From NCBI GenBank assembly GCA_037833965.1, contig AP031358.1, positions 12,718,001 through 12,782,000 of the forward strand: a DNA stretch of 64,000 nucleotides. Direction: 5' to 3'. The translations under genes were made by a program, and so were the position numbers. Below are positions 1-8,770 of the stretch, in pieces. Source of the DNA: Marchantia polymorpha subsp. ruderalis. Its lineage: Eukaryota; Streptophyta; Marchantiopsida; Marchantiales; Marchantiaceae. Position 1 is the first letter of the stretch; every line of letters starts with the position of its first letter. The notes under the pieces are model-generated. The model searched no databases. It saw only the letters and a list, made by a program, of their open reading frames with translations, and was not told the origin of the DNA.

Positions 1-76
1 GTACCAGCGGCTCAAACAGTAATTGAACGGTAACGGTAATTGAAGTTAATTATTAGAGATAGAGTTGGTTCAAATC

Positions 77-138
77 GGTCTATATGCCTGATTTGAACCA
101 ACTCTAATTAGAGTTGGTTCAAATCAGGCATATAGACC
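77..138. repeat. Perfect 62-bp palindrome
   Basis: Two 31-nt arms are exact reverse complements with no spacer; the centre is between 107 and 108. The 5' flank (60-76) holds another copy of part of the arm, so alternative hairpins are possible. The same palindrome is at 23816-23877. In unit 3 (47550-47614) it is rearranged and 12 bp shorter. A spacer-free palindrome of this size extrudes readily and is a known hotspot for replication slippage. Confidence 0.95.
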
Positions 139-157
139 GCGGGAATTTTATTACTTG

Positions 158-725
158 TAAAACGTGGGAATAATTTTAAAATGGCATAACGGATTCGGTT
201 ATGACATTTCAAACTATTCCCGGGTTTTCACTTACACCAACTCCAAATTGATAGTATAAAATGACACGCAGGTTCATCATTCGTTTCCATTCTCGCACTG
301 GTCGATGTGACGGGAGATCAGATCAGAATTCGCGCAAGGAGAGAGAGAAGTCGTCCTTCTGGTTGTCTTCATTGTTCGTTCACACTCCCACACCGGTCGA
401 TGCGAGCCTGAAACACTAACCTTTGGCGAAGAGGTTAGTGTTTAGGCTGACGAGCTTCAAACGAGAGAAGGAAGAGGCCGCATTGAGGAAGGAGCGCGAG
501 GAGGAAGCGACTTGATTCTTCCTACCTTCCCGACCCTTCTAATCAGACGTATTGGGGAAGGGTTAGGAGCATAAGAAACACTTTCAACACCACGAAGCTC
601 ATCCTGCCGCTGAAGTCATTCATGTGCCCTCTGACGAAGGAGCTAGTTGTGGATCCGGTCATTCTAGTAACAGCGAGCGGGCATCGATAACAGCGTGGTT
701 CGCAGAAGGAAACACGACCGATATG
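158..725. repeat. Dispersed repeat, copy A (partner 9340-9914)
   Basis: About 570 bp shared with 9340-9914, estimated ~85-90% identical by eye. It spans a hairpin (166-221 / 9347-9402), a TATA-like element (tataaaat at 255 / 9436), a stem around the aacactaacc / ggttagtgtt motif (405-448) and the first half of a U-box coding region. Both copies lie on the same strand. Similarity stops where each copy carries a different fold-back sequence (after 725 and after 9914). Equivalent pairs occur in units 2 and 3. Confidence 0.9.
166..221. repeat. Imperfect hairpin with paired changes relative to copy B
   Basis: Arms of about 24 nt (166-190 and 198-221) flank a short loop. The outer stem is GGGAATA..TATTCCC here and GAGAATA..TATTCTC in the partner at 9347-9402, so the differing base has changed on both arms and pairing is kept. 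It lies just upstream of the TATA-like element of the U-box copy. Confidence 0.75.
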
Positions 726-1000
726 ACACTGAGACATATCGCTCAGTTCCTCCTGAGTGACTGAGCGATATGACACTGAGGCCAAAAATTCCGGTCAGGC
801 AGTCGATCGAGGAATGGCAGGGGCGCAATTACTGGATAGGTTTTCTCAGAGCGAAGTCCATGTTCCAGTCCGAGAGCGAAGGTGAACAAAAAGCTAAGCT
901 CGATGATTTCATCGAGTTGTGCCCGAAGAACAGATTGGATCGTCCAAGAATGCCTCCTGGTCTATATCGTGAAAGCCATGCTCGGTCGCTCCTACTCTCA
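456..1000 (+). pseudogene. U-box E3 ligase fragment A (PUB43/44-like), broken
   Basis: Remnant of a plant U-box ubiquitin ligase. A charged helical piece (KREKEEAALRKEREEE) is encoded at 459-506 and ends at a stop. The U-box follows: LPLKSFMCPLTKE near 604-640, ITAWFAEGN near 686-715, and after an interruption PKIPVRQSIEEWQGRNY near 783-835, which matches the IEEW.RN end of PUB43/44-type U-boxes. A following stretch (KAKLDDFIELCPKNR) resembles the start of the ARM-like region, and the reading then seems to change frame. Three lesions are visible: a ~10-nt deletion near 671 relative to copy B, a fold-back insertion at 720-781 flanked by a duplicated gatatgacactgag, and the later frame change. 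Not expected to make a functional ligase. Confidence 0.75.
720..781. repeat. Fold-back insertion inside the U-box
   Basis: The 14-nt sequence gatatgacactgag occurs at both ends, and between them lie 12-nt inverted arms catatcgctcag and ctgagcgatatg. The insertion interrupts a U-box that otherwise continues on either side. Copy B carries a different hairpin at the same codon (9907-9931). Confidence 0.85.
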
Positions 1001-1248
1001 AAAAGGGTGGGAGCTAAGCTCAGAGAGGGGGAGAGGGGCCATGAAAGCCCCTCTCACCCGTTCTCCTTTGCCCCATGAGAGGGGCAAGGGAGAACGTCTC
1101 TAAGCCCCCTTCCTCCGGAAGGGGGGTTAGAGACGGTTCGGGGGAGGGGACGACCCCTGTCCCCTGTCCCCTCGCGCGAAAAATGCCTGTCGCCAGCCTC
1201 TGTTCAGCAGAAATTCGTGCTCCGCCGTCTTCCCAATCTTCCAATAGC

Positions 1249-1396
1249 ACCATCTCCGTGGCCGTCAGTGCCCTCTCCTCTCCCCCTTGCGTCTCGCGTT
1301 GGAAGGACATGATCCCCGATCCCTCTCCGCCTCCGCCCATTTCCGGTCACGAGATCAAAACCCCTCGCTCAGGAATCGTGTGAGATCTCGATGGCG
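1249..1396. repeat. 148-bp module, copy 1 (partner 2736-2873)
   Basis: Starts at accatctccgtggc and ends at gagatctcgatggcg; its partner is at 2736-2873 with several substitutions and an ~11-bp deletion. On the minus strand both hold an ATG followed by a Gly/Glu-rich reading (MGGGGEGSGIMS, then QRETQGGEERA and TATEMV), so the module may be the 5' end of a duplicated minus-strand exon. I do not recognise that protein. In unit 3 the second module retains the 11 bp, so the deletion arose in the unit 1/2 lineage. Confidence 0.8.
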
Positions 1397-2429
1397 TACG
1401 ATTTCCCTTGTACTGCAGGTTCTGAGCACTGCCACCCGCCGGTGGAGCCCACGCTGGCCCCCTCTCCTCTCCGGTCGATTCGCGGGATATTCTCTCGCTC
1501 GCTCCGCCGTTCGGTCTTAATCTCTCGGTCGACGTTCGAGGCACATCTTTGTCGCTTCCGTTCCTTGTTCCGTTCATCCCCCATCACGATCTCACCCCAC
1601 CTCGTAGGGTAGGAGGGTGCGACCTCGTACGGGACGCGATTCGCAGTGGATGACAACATTCGGTTCCGAGGCTCGGACGCGGCTCCGTCCCTTGGCTGGG
1701 ACTCGAAGCAGGGAGGCTGTAATGATTGACGTACCGATCTGAGTCTCTTGCTTGGGAACTCCAGCCGGATGTACCCAAACAGGCCAATGCCGCTCTGTCT
1801 CTACCTGAGCAGGACCGGACAGACGCTCCGTCGGTCCCAAGGCTTGCGGTTTAGCGTGAGAACAACTCCATGAGGTGTTCCCAAGTGGTACACCGTCCCG
1901 TGGTCCGTGGTCCGTGGCCCGTGGCCCGCAGCCTCTGACTATGACCCGAGGGAGGAGTTTCGCGCACCCTGTCAATTTGGGCTCAAGATAGATCGACACC
2001 TCCCAATTTTAGCCGAGTGTTGTGCAGAGTTATCTCACGGCGAATGGACACTTGAAGATCCGGTCGACTGCTCAGAGTCCATAGACCAGGAGCTCCCTCA
2101 ATTTCTGGCTACGAGCTGATTCGAGGCGTGACGAATTTTGAGGTCCACGGATCGTCGATGAGTCGGATCGAGCGGCACATGGTTCCGGGACACATGGCTG
2201 AGTTTAATAGTTCTTCTGATATCAACAACGAACCAGCAAGGCTCTATCATGACAGAATTGACAAATTGCTACTTTTGACAATGGTCAGCGACCGTCAGTG
2301 TCAAACAGGAAAACTATAAGAAAGGAGTCCATGCCAATACGACCACCGGTAGTAGACTGACATGCTGGGATGTAATCTCATCCAAACGAGCACTGAACTA
2401 ATTCACGGAGCACAGAGTGAAGAACTTAC
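1397..2429. other. GC-rich stretch, no recognised gene
   Basis: Open frames on both strands (for example 1592-1999 minus and 1907-2119 plus) overlap and look like by-products of high GC. A heptamer tract of (ccgtggy)x4 lies at 1898-1925. I see no domain or splice pattern that I trust. Equivalents are 25136-26168 and 48873-49905. Confidence 0.6.
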
Positions 2430-2603
2430 CCAACTTTCAATTGCTGTTTGAATCCTGGAACTAGACTCCCTCCTTGTGCGTAGTAGCCTGCCTCTTGTAA
2501 CCTCACCAACCCTGCGTGGGTACCTCTTTCGCCCAATTCTAACACCTCTTCGTGAGTACCGATCTCAATCAAGGTCCCGTTGTGCATGACCCCGATGATA
2601 GCC
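2430..2603 (-). pseudogene. ABCB-type ABC transporter C-terminal fragment
   Basis: Minus-strand reading of about 58 codons that matches the end of the second nucleotide-binding domain of ABCB (MDR/P-glycoprotein-like) transporters: GVMHNGTLIEIGTHEEVL, then THAGLVRLQEAGYYA. In full proteins this follows the H-loop and leads to the C-terminus or last linker. The fragment begins abruptly at 2603 inside the domain, with no Walker A, signature or Walker B motif nearby. Its 3' edge at 2430 is followed on the minus strand by a good splice donor (GTAAGT), so it looks like one exon torn from a gene. Copies at 26169-26342 and 49906-50079, the last with a few substitutions. Confidence 0.7.
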
Positions 2604-2641
2604 GTTCAAATCACTCTGTCAACGTATGAGATAGAATTTTT

Positions 2642-2677
2642 ACTTTGAATTTGAGTTTTGAAACTCAAATTCAAAGT
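2642..2677. repeat. Near-perfect palindrome, 17-nt arms
   Basis: Arms 2642-2658 and 2661-2677 are exact reverse complements around a 2-nt centre. It sits between the ABCB fragment and the second 148-bp module, so it marks a junction between pieces. Copies at 26381-26416 and 50118-50153. Confidence 0.95.
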
Positions 2678-3240
2678 TAAAATCACATTTCATCTTTGAA
2701 CTTGAATCTTTGAAACGGCTGAAATTTCTTCATAAACCATCTCCGTGGCTGTCGGTGCCCTCTCCTCTCCCCCTTGCGTCTCGCGTTGGGGAGACATGAT
2801 CCCCGATCCCTCTCCGCCTCCGCCCATGAGATCAAAACCCCTCGCTCAGGAATCGTGCGAGATCTCGATGGCGAACGAGCTCTCCTCTAATTACGATTTC
2901 TCGTCAACGAATTTGCTGTCACCATTCATATGCACATACAATCAAACTCTCACAAACACATTCTCACACGGCCAAAGACGCCGCTGCCACCGCCATGAAT
3001 GGTGACAGCAAATTCGTGTAAAACTAACAACAGTAGAACACCTGAATGTCCTCAAGTCTTGAAAACAGATCCCGAGGTGGAATGGTGGGGAGTAGTAAGT
3101 GGGGATTGGACTTGGCCCCGGACTACTCTCCCGCAAGAATGACGGAAAAGAAAAAAGCTTCAAAGGTTTATATAGTCTTGGCTGGGTAATCCTTTGTAAC
3201 TCACATCTCCCCGATATTTGAAATTTGAAATGTTTTGCGC

Positions 3241-3330
3241 GGAAGTGGCCGATCCTGGATCCCTAGGTTGCTTTTAACACCACTCGATGATACGGTTGGT
3301 ATTAAAAGCAACCTAGATCGGCGACTTCCG
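3241..3330. repeat. Extended inverted repeat around ctaggttgcttttaa
   Basis: Inner arms of 15 nt match exactly (3263-3277 with 3302-3316). Outer arms ggaagtggccgatc and gatcggcgacttcc also pair with one mismatch. The loop contains a small accac/ggttggt pairing. Copies at 26980-27069 and 50712-50801. Confidence 0.9.
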
Positions 3331-4086
3331 GCAGCGGCTCAAAATGTAACTTTGTCTAACCGTATAGAAATGCAAATCCCATGCGGCTTGTTTCCATCGA
3401 TAGGGATTGGCGCTGGACTCCGGCAGGAGCGAGTAATATAGCATTGAAGAAGATATTGAATAGGTCTAATAAATGTTGTAGAGCCAGAGTACAAAACAAT
3501 GGACACATTGTTTAATATTCTCAAAAAGAGAATATAAACCTGTACAAGAATAGTTTAACCCTCCACCTCCTTAGTAATGTGCTTTCCATGTTTATTTTAG
3601 ATAAAGAGCAATAAATGTAACTTCAAGTTGGAATTTTTAATTATTTCTTCATACTCAATTATTCACTTTTTGAAAATTTACATTTTTTTACATTTACTAT
3701 CTTTAAATCAAGTTGGTTTCTTTATTTATAATTGGATCGTTAGTTTTTGTTAAAAAAAGAAGAAGAATTCATGTGTGACTGCACACATGTTAAGTCACAA
3801 GGGAGCTTGATAAGAATATTTTATACTTTCATTGAAAATATTTGTTCAAAAAATTTTTATAATAATGAACTTAAGCTACTTGATCATATACACTTAATCA
3901 CATCCAAATTTATTTCATTTTCAAATTTACATAATTTACTTGATCTTTCATAGTAGAGTATTGGAAACCATGATTATTATATGTTTAGCTAATTCATGGC
4001 AGTTAGTCTGCTTGAAAACCATTTTTTTTGGTGCAATAAAATATGGGAATCAGTTCTTAAAGCTAGCCAGGGTGACAGTGTGAAGA
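3331..4086. other. AT-rich intergenic stretch
   Basis: From ~3480 the sequence becomes strongly AT-rich with T- and A-runs. A short hairpin (tattctc / gagaata) lies at ~3516-3536. The only open frame, 3747-3953 plus, is Lys/Asn/Ile/Phe-rich as expected from base composition. No gene seen. Equivalents at ~27070-27824 and ~50802-51557. Confidence 0.6.
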
Positions 4087-4581
4087 CGAGGAAGAAAGTT
4101 ATAACTCTTTAATAACAGTATTACTAATAAATCTAATTGTTTAATGAAAGACTTTGTAAATCCATTGATATCATGGGTATGAGGTCGAGGAAGAAAGTTA
4201 TAACTCCTTAAAAACAGTATTACTAATAAATCTAATCGTTTAATGAAAGACTTTGTAAATCCATTGATATCATGGGTATGAGGTCGAGGAAGAAAGTTAT
4301 AACTCCTTAAAAACAGTATTACTAATAAATCTAATCGTTTAATGAAAGACTTTGTAAATCCATTGATATCATGGGTATGAGGTCGAGGAAGAAAGTTATA
4401 ACTCCTTAAAAACAGTATTACTAATAAATCTAATCGTTTAATGAAAGACTTTGTAAATCCATTGATATCATGGGTATGAGGTCGAGGAAGAAAGTTATAA
4501 CTCCTTAAAAACAGTATTACTAATAAATCTAATCGTTTAATGAAAGACTTTGTAAATCCATTGATATCATGAGTATGAGGT
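4087..4581. repeat. 99-bp minisatellite, 5 copies (unit 1)
   Basis: Direct tandem repeat starting at cgaggaagaaagttataac with a constant 99-bp period (repeat starts near 4087, 4186, 4285, 4384 and 4483). The first copy differs at a few sites (ctctttaataacag, ctaattg); the other four carry ccttaaaaacag. It ends where gaggtcgag becomes gaggtcgtgag. Not a CRISPR array: there are no unique spacers. Confidence 0.97.
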
Positions 4582-4694
4582 CGTGAGTGTTGTTGAAGAA
4601 AGATTGAAAGGAAATATAAAATTTAATATGATCACAAACTTAATTATTAAGTTATCTTAGCTATTTGAGAAGATTGGATAAATTCTGACTCACA

Positions 4695-4725
4695 TAACCC
4701 TAAACCCTCACTAAACCCTAAACCT
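4695..4725. repeat. Short interstitial telomere-like repeats
   Basis: Three to four plant-type CCCTAAA repeats, two of them separated by cact. Unit 2 is the same (~28433-28463); in unit 3 (~52366-52382) 11 bp are missing, leaving about two repeats. The same heptamers act as telo-box promoter elements in plant housekeeping genes; here they lie ~390 bp upstream of the duplicated TATA promoter. Confidence 0.85.
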
Positions 4726-4855
4726 CCAGTTCCACAGTTGATGACCCAATCTTCCGCATTTCTATATCATTATCAACCGGAGTAGCCTGTTTGATCTATT
4801 CAAGTACAAAGACACGCAAAAGATTTCAGTTTTGGATTCGTTTAGTTTTCACTAA

Positions 4856-4906
4856 CTTATTCAACGAATAGTTTAGTGTCCAATACGAAACTACTCGTTC
4901 AATAAG
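4856..4906. repeat. Quasi-palindrome with two arm mismatches
   Basis: Arms 4856-4874 and 4888-4906 (19 nt each) pair with two mismatches around a 13-nt loop. The same in unit 2 (28594-28644). In unit 3 (52514-52564) both mismatches in the left arm are changed to match the right arm, giving perfect arms. Confidence 0.92.
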
Positions 4907-5053
4907 ATAAATTACTCGTTCAGTAAGTTACTAAGGGGAAAATAAATTACTCAGGGGATGTAACTTCAAACACTCCTTACGGTCCTCTATGTAGATTGAG
5001 GAGGAAGATGGACTCGGAGTGTGTCTAGTGCCTTCGCAATCCTTTGACTCCAG

Positions 5054-5210
5054 AGTCGATTTGTCCTCGTGAAGTGAAGTCCCGGGAGGAGTATATAAGG
5101 CCCACCACTCTGCCCACTCTCTCCAGAGCCCGAAGTCGATTTGTCCTCGTGAAGTCCCGGGAGGAGTATATAACGCCCACCACTCTGCCCACTCTCTCCA
5201 GAGCCCGAAG
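5054..5210 (+). promoter_or_regulatory. Tandemly duplicated TATA core promoter
   Basis: A ~75-80-bp block (starting agtcgatttgtcctcgtgaag and ending ccagagcccgaag) is present twice. Each copy has a consensus TATATAA box, at 5092-5098 and 5167-5173, followed by a pyrimidine-rich stretch (ctgcccactctctcc) that could be an initiator region. Copies at 28792-28948 and 52712-52868. No convincing protein starts downstream on the plus strand within 450 bp, so the transcript could be non-coding or the promoter could be an orphan fragment. Confidence 0.55.
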
Positions 5211-5648
5211 CTGCTCGTAGATCTGAATCTGCAATTCAACTTCCTCTCACCATATCAAGTACCTTGGCGTAAATACAGAAGTCGATTCCCGTCTAGTCGC
5301 TGGACTGCAGATTTCGGCATTTTTCTCTTCTGTCGAATCTATTGGAGAATATTGGTTACCTTCTGGTACGTTATCGGCCCTGCGCGACTCGGTCAAGGAG
5401 GACTTCCAAGACTTAAACATCTTGATGTAAATTTCAGCCTGGGCTGTCATCGCTGATAGTACTCCGCTTGACTCCGGAAAGCCGTTTACACTGAATTCAG
5501 CGTGACAGAGCTGTCAGTTGTGAGTCGTGATCTATGCTTAGTCCTGACCCATTAGCATTCCGCACAGCATCAACTCATCCCTGCATTTTTATTATTTTTG
5601 ATTTTGTATCTCATCCTCCCGTAGCAGTGTCAAGGTTTGGAACTCTTG
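5211..5648. other. No recognised gene downstream of the TATA pair
   Basis: A 67-codon minus-strand frame (5247-5450) begins MTAQAEIYIKMFKSW and has an ordinary composition, but I see no family match, no splice context and no promoter for it. Otherwise I see nothing. Equivalents ~28949-29386 and ~52869-53306. Confidence 0.45.
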
Positions 5649-5671
5649 CTCTTCAGTTTCGAACTTAAGAG
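5649..5671. repeat. Small quasi-palindrome, one mismatch (perfect in unit 3)
   Basis: Ten-nt arms around tcg pair with one mismatch (ctcttcagtt versus aacttaagag). In unit 3 (53307-53329) the left arm reads ctcttaagtt and pairs perfectly. Confidence 0.85.
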
Positions 5672-5675
5672 TCTT

Positions 5676-5760
5676 GAATTTCGAATTTGCCGAATTTCGA
5701 ATTGTCGTTGTGCCGCCGGTGACCTCCGGCGGCACAACGACTCTGGCAAATTCGAAATTC
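5676..5760. repeat. Two-part hairpin before the VIT1 fragment
   Basis: Inner arms of 16 nt (5704-5719, 5726-5741) and outer arms of 14 nt (5676-5689, 5747-5760) are exact inverted repeats. The left flank repeats gaatttcgaatt. In unit 3 the left inner arm is partly degraded (tttttgttg) and the right outer arm has changed, so there pairing is weaker. It lies at the 5' edge of the VIT1 homology. Confidence 0.92.
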
Positions 5761-5781
5761 GAACGGAGGTCGAAGAAGGTT

Positions 5782-5973
5782 GAAATTTTGTACGGCCAGC
5801 TTCAGCAGAGGACGAGCGAAGAGAAGCATTTCACGGCGGGGGAGTTCGTTCGCGATGTGGTCATCGGTATGTCAGACGGGCTGACAGTTCCCTTCGCCCT
5901 GGCTGCGGGACTCTCTGGAGCGGCCGCCCCTTCTTCGATTGTAGTCACGGCCGGTCTGGCTGAGGTAGCAGCC
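5782..5973 (+). pseudogene. VIT1: VIT1-type vacuolar iron transporter, N-terminal fragment
   Basis: Encodes EKHFTAGEFVRDVVIGMSDG followed by LTVPFALAAGLSG and IVVTAGLAEVAA, the hallmark N-terminal region of CCC1/VIT1 vacuolar iron/manganese transporters (cytosolic start, first membrane helix, start of the second). In the full protein the next residues are the GAISMGLGG helix; here homology stops after EVAA at 5973 and the frame runs into unrelated sequence to a stop at 6067. Only about 60 of ~250 residues are present and no other VIT exon is nearby, so this is a captured or residual fragment. Upstream sequence is a hairpin, not a normal 5' region. Copies at 29520-29711 and 53440-53631. Confidence 0.85.
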
Positions 5974-6050
5974 TCGCATTCCTTTGCTTCATTCCGGACT
6001 CGATTTCTCGTCCCAGCCTCCCGCACCCGCCAGCAATCGACGTGGACCTT

Positions 6051-6109
6051 CGTCCCACTTGAGATGTGAGATCGAGCACAGTGCTCTTCATAAGCAACTC
6101 TACTTGTCC
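6051..6109 (-). pseudogene. Fragment of unknown protein, paralogous to 8812-8870
   Basis: 59 bp align with 8812-8870 at roughly 80% identity. Minus-strand readings are alike: GQVELLMKSTVLDLTSQVGR here and [20 protein letters not shown] there. Conservation of the reading supports real coding origin. Family unknown. Copies at 29789-29847 and 53709-53767. Confidence 0.55.
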
Positions 6110-6169
6110 TGTAAACTGCCTGAAAGTTTCTGATGACGATGGGCCAGCAGGTGCAAGGTGGTTTAGAAT

Positions 6170-6307
6170 CTAGAAGATCAGAGTTTCGACGGGGCTAAGA
6201 GTGGTGGTGGTTGTGACTATTGCCCTCGGTTGGGCAGCCTTTGGGCTCCATGCTGAGAGGACAACAGCAAATGCTGCGACCAGAAGGACGGCAGTCTTCG
6301 TCATCAT
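6170..6307 (-). CDS. Small secreted-type peptide, 45 aa, unknown
   Basis: Minus-strand ORF starting MMTKTAVLLVAAFAVVLSAW, a typical signal peptide (short basic start, hydrophobic core) with a plausible cleavage site after SPKAA, then a Thr-rich tail (VTTTTT) and a stop at 6170-6172. A TATA-like element on the same strand lies ~80 bp upstream. The tail could instead be spliced onto the GQVELL fragment at 6051-6109, which lies downstream on the same strand, but I see no strong donor. The second ATG (6304) could equally be the start. No family recognised. Confidence 0.45.
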   Translation of the reverse strand: MMTKTAVLLVAAFAVVLSAWSPKAAQPRAIVTTTTTLSPVETLIF

Positions 6308-6386
6308 CGCTGCAGCTGCGGATACAAGCTAGAAGACTGAGATTCTGCGTGAGCTTAAGATCTAGAAGGTAGCAAGTCGGCTTCAC

Positions 6387-6394
6387 AATATATA
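6387..6394 (-). promoter_or_regulatory. TATA-like element of the small minus-strand gene
   Basis: TATATAT on the minus strand, inside a small inverted repeat (cttcac / gtgaag, 6381-6400), 80 bp before the ATG at 6307. Present in unit 2 (30125-30132). In unit 3 about 22 bp including this element are missing (near 54035). Confidence 0.45.
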
Positions 6395-6413
6395 GTGAAG
6401 TCGATTTCTGTGT

Positions 6414-6463
6414 CTTCTGGAGGGAAGATAATGGAGGTCTCTCCATTATAGTCCCTTCAGAAG
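6414..6463. repeat. Imperfect hairpin, ~22-nt arms
   Basis: cttctgg..ataatggag pairs with ctccattat..cagaag around gtct, with short internal bulges. The matching unit 3 sequence (~54046-54095) has lost several pairs (atggatg / ctccttt), so this stem decays there. Confidence 0.8.
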
Positions 6464-8306
6464 TGTTTCTTCCACTGATCCAGTCTGAACCCATGATTTG
6501 CATGACCGGCAGTTCGCGCCTGCCACATTATGCGCCATGTACCACCTGCCACCGAGGTTATCAAATGTCTTTTCTATTGAACTCAATATCGAGCTAAATT
6601 TTTTTTTGTGTACATTGAATATGGTCCTGTTTATTGTCTAGGTGGTTTGAAGCAACTGATACTTGATCTAACACCGCTGTGAACACGGATACATAGAAGT
6701 TTGACACTCCGTTTCTCGTCCAAACTCGCTACGAATGCTGAATTTAATAAGATGAATTTCATTTGCATTGCATTACATTACTATGTTCTCCGATTTACAC
6801 GTAACAGGTGTGTAGCAGAACTAAAGATAGGCCATGCACTCGTTGACAGATCAACCATCTGATTCACTCATGTAAGATTCGGAACTACAGGTTCCATGAA
6901 AGATGAATGTTGTAATGCCTGTCAGATTTTCCAATGAAAGATGCTTTAACATGATAGCGTCCCTTTTCAGGCGTCTTACATTATAAATCTCTTTAACCCC
7001 TTTTCTGGTTGTACGTTGGCATGTTGCAACCGACAAAGACTCGGGAAGGTATTATATAGAGTCCAAACATGTCATTTGATGTCAATCAAACTGCCACTGG
7101 ACATAAAAAGGGAGATATTGAGGTCGTTCTCCAGTGGTACATCCGCATCGTCGACATAATTCCCCTAAGTCTGTGGATCGCGCGTTCTTGGACTTAGAAA
7201 GATAGAGATCTTGAGCAGAACGTGAGTTTGTCCATGTTCTGCTCAAGATCTCTCTATCTTTCAAAGTCCAAGACCCCCAAGACGGCTGATCTAACTATAT
7301 CTTTGGACAACAGTATCAGAATATTTGATGTTACAGGTGAAACTTATCAAATCTTCCATTATGATACTCAGAAGGAAATCGAATCGGAACAAAAAAAGTG
7401 GTTCCGCTTTCCTTCCACTTCATGTTGATATGTATTTTGACATTCTGATACTAGGGACAATAGCACATTTTAAATCTACATTGTAGGATATTGATACCGA
7501 AGACGAAACTGAAGCTTTGACGTTTTCGTTTGTAATATTTGCACGCACAAAGTTCTATTCTCCATCAAGATATAATAGCCGCGTACATATACTCATCAGT
7601 TGTCATAAAATGTTTTATAAAACTAAGTTTTATGCCATTTCGTGCATGAACGAAGATATATGGTTCATCTAGGCGGTCGACGTGCATCAATGAGGAGTCA
7701 GATTGTGCACTGTGGGCTGGAACTCGTTTTCTTAAGAAAGAAGAAAGACCAGATGCCACGAAAGCTGAACCTTTCAACCGTCTGCATTATTGTTGGTGCA
7801 CCAGAGACAAGAGACCATTCACTATGTAATCCATTGGATCCCCTTTTGTTTCACCATCGCCCACAGGCATTCGACTCAGAAGCTCATTTAGCAAATTTGT
7901 ATCATTCATATTTATTACCGTTATCATGACTGGATAATATCCTTTTTCATTTAGACAATGAGGTTGAAGTCTCTCACAGCATTCCAAATGAATAGTGATC
8001 ACTAAACGAATTGTGATAACGTGCTAGTCCAGCATCTTCCATGTAATTTTGTCCCAGTATTGATCACTTCTATGGAGACTGCAAGAAAGCCATCACAAGG
8101 ATTAGTAGAGTGAAGATAACTATGAAATTATCCCAGATAGGTACTGTTCAGTTTTGTGCAACAATGCCGCAGAAGATTAATTTTATTCCATACCGAGCCA
8201 AAAGTATCCAACACAAGATCTCGCTCATGTTCACTGCGCAGCAGTATTTTATGAAACCAATGACGGCAACTTTAAACTCGTTTTCTGAAGCCGGGTATAA
8301 AATATA
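6464..8306. other. Moderately AT-rich region, no recognised gene
   Basis: Open frames are short on both strands. On the minus strand 8002-7787 (DAxxNxNDTNLLNELL-like helical text) and 7777-7568 could be remains of one broken gene, and on plus 7222-7428 gives SLDNSIRIFDVTGETYQIF, but I recognise none. Most of this stretch (6813 onward) is missing from unit 3. Unit 2 equivalent: 30202-32044. Confidence 0.45.
7187..7272. repeat. Long fold-back, ~35-nt arms
   Basis: The left arm begins at cttggactt (7187) and the right arm ends at aagtccaag (7272). The core aaagatagagatcttgagca pairs with its reverse complement with minimal mismatch, around a 14-nt loop near 7222-7235. Present in unit 2 (30925-31010), absent from unit 3 with the surrounding segment. 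Confidence 0.92.
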
Positions 8307-8307
8307 A

Positions 8308-8770
8308 TTCGGGTATCAAACAAAAATCAGATATTATTATGCCTGAGTTATCACTTGTGGTGATGTTAATTGCAGCTGTCAGACAAATTTCTCAAAGTTG
8401 TCTGACAGCTGCAATTACCACAGACCACAGAAATGGAGGTAAGAGCCCCGACCACAGTGGTGAAGATGAGGTTCAGTGCGACTGATACGGGACCGTTCAG
8501 CAAGCCGGTAATGATGGCGACGAGACCAGTTGCGGCTGAGTTTACTTCGGGTATCAAACAGAAATCAGATATAATTATGCCTGAGTTATCACTTGTGGTG
8601 ATGTTAATTGCAGCTCTCGACAACCCTCCCAATGAGAGCTTGAAAGATACTCACAGAAATGGAGGTAAGAGCCCCGACCACAGTGGTGAAGATGAGGTCC
8701 AGTGCGACTGATACGGGACCGTTCAGCAAGCCGGTAATGGTGGCGACGAGACCAGTTGCGGCTGAGTTTA
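8308..8770. repeat. Higher-order repeat block (two ~230-bp units)
   Basis: Two interleaved elements alternate: ttcgggtatcaaaca...ttgcagct (8308, 8546) and a 119-bp element at 8426-8544 and 8652-8770. A 20-nt inverted repeat (8367-8386 with 8398-8417) sits in the first unit. In unit 3 the block is expanded and permuted (55975-56485) with three or more copies of the first element. Unit 2: 32046-32508. Confidence 0.9.

Noticed and set aside
1020..1340. 106-codon minus frame as a complete gene
   Set aside because: It runs through a self-complementary GC-rich stretch (near 1040-1140) and only its first ~30 codons are repeated; the rest looks like chance.
3747..3953. 68-codon frame in the AT-rich block
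   Set aside because: Composition follows base bias; no family, no promoter.
4087..4581. Regular repeat array as a possible CRISPR
   Set aside because: The 99-bp units are contiguous and near identical with no unique spacers, and the sequence is eukaryotic.
5025..5234. Minus-strand frames with an internal repeat at 5025-5239
   Set aside because: They are antisense to the duplicated TATA promoter; the repeat in the protein is only the DNA duplication.
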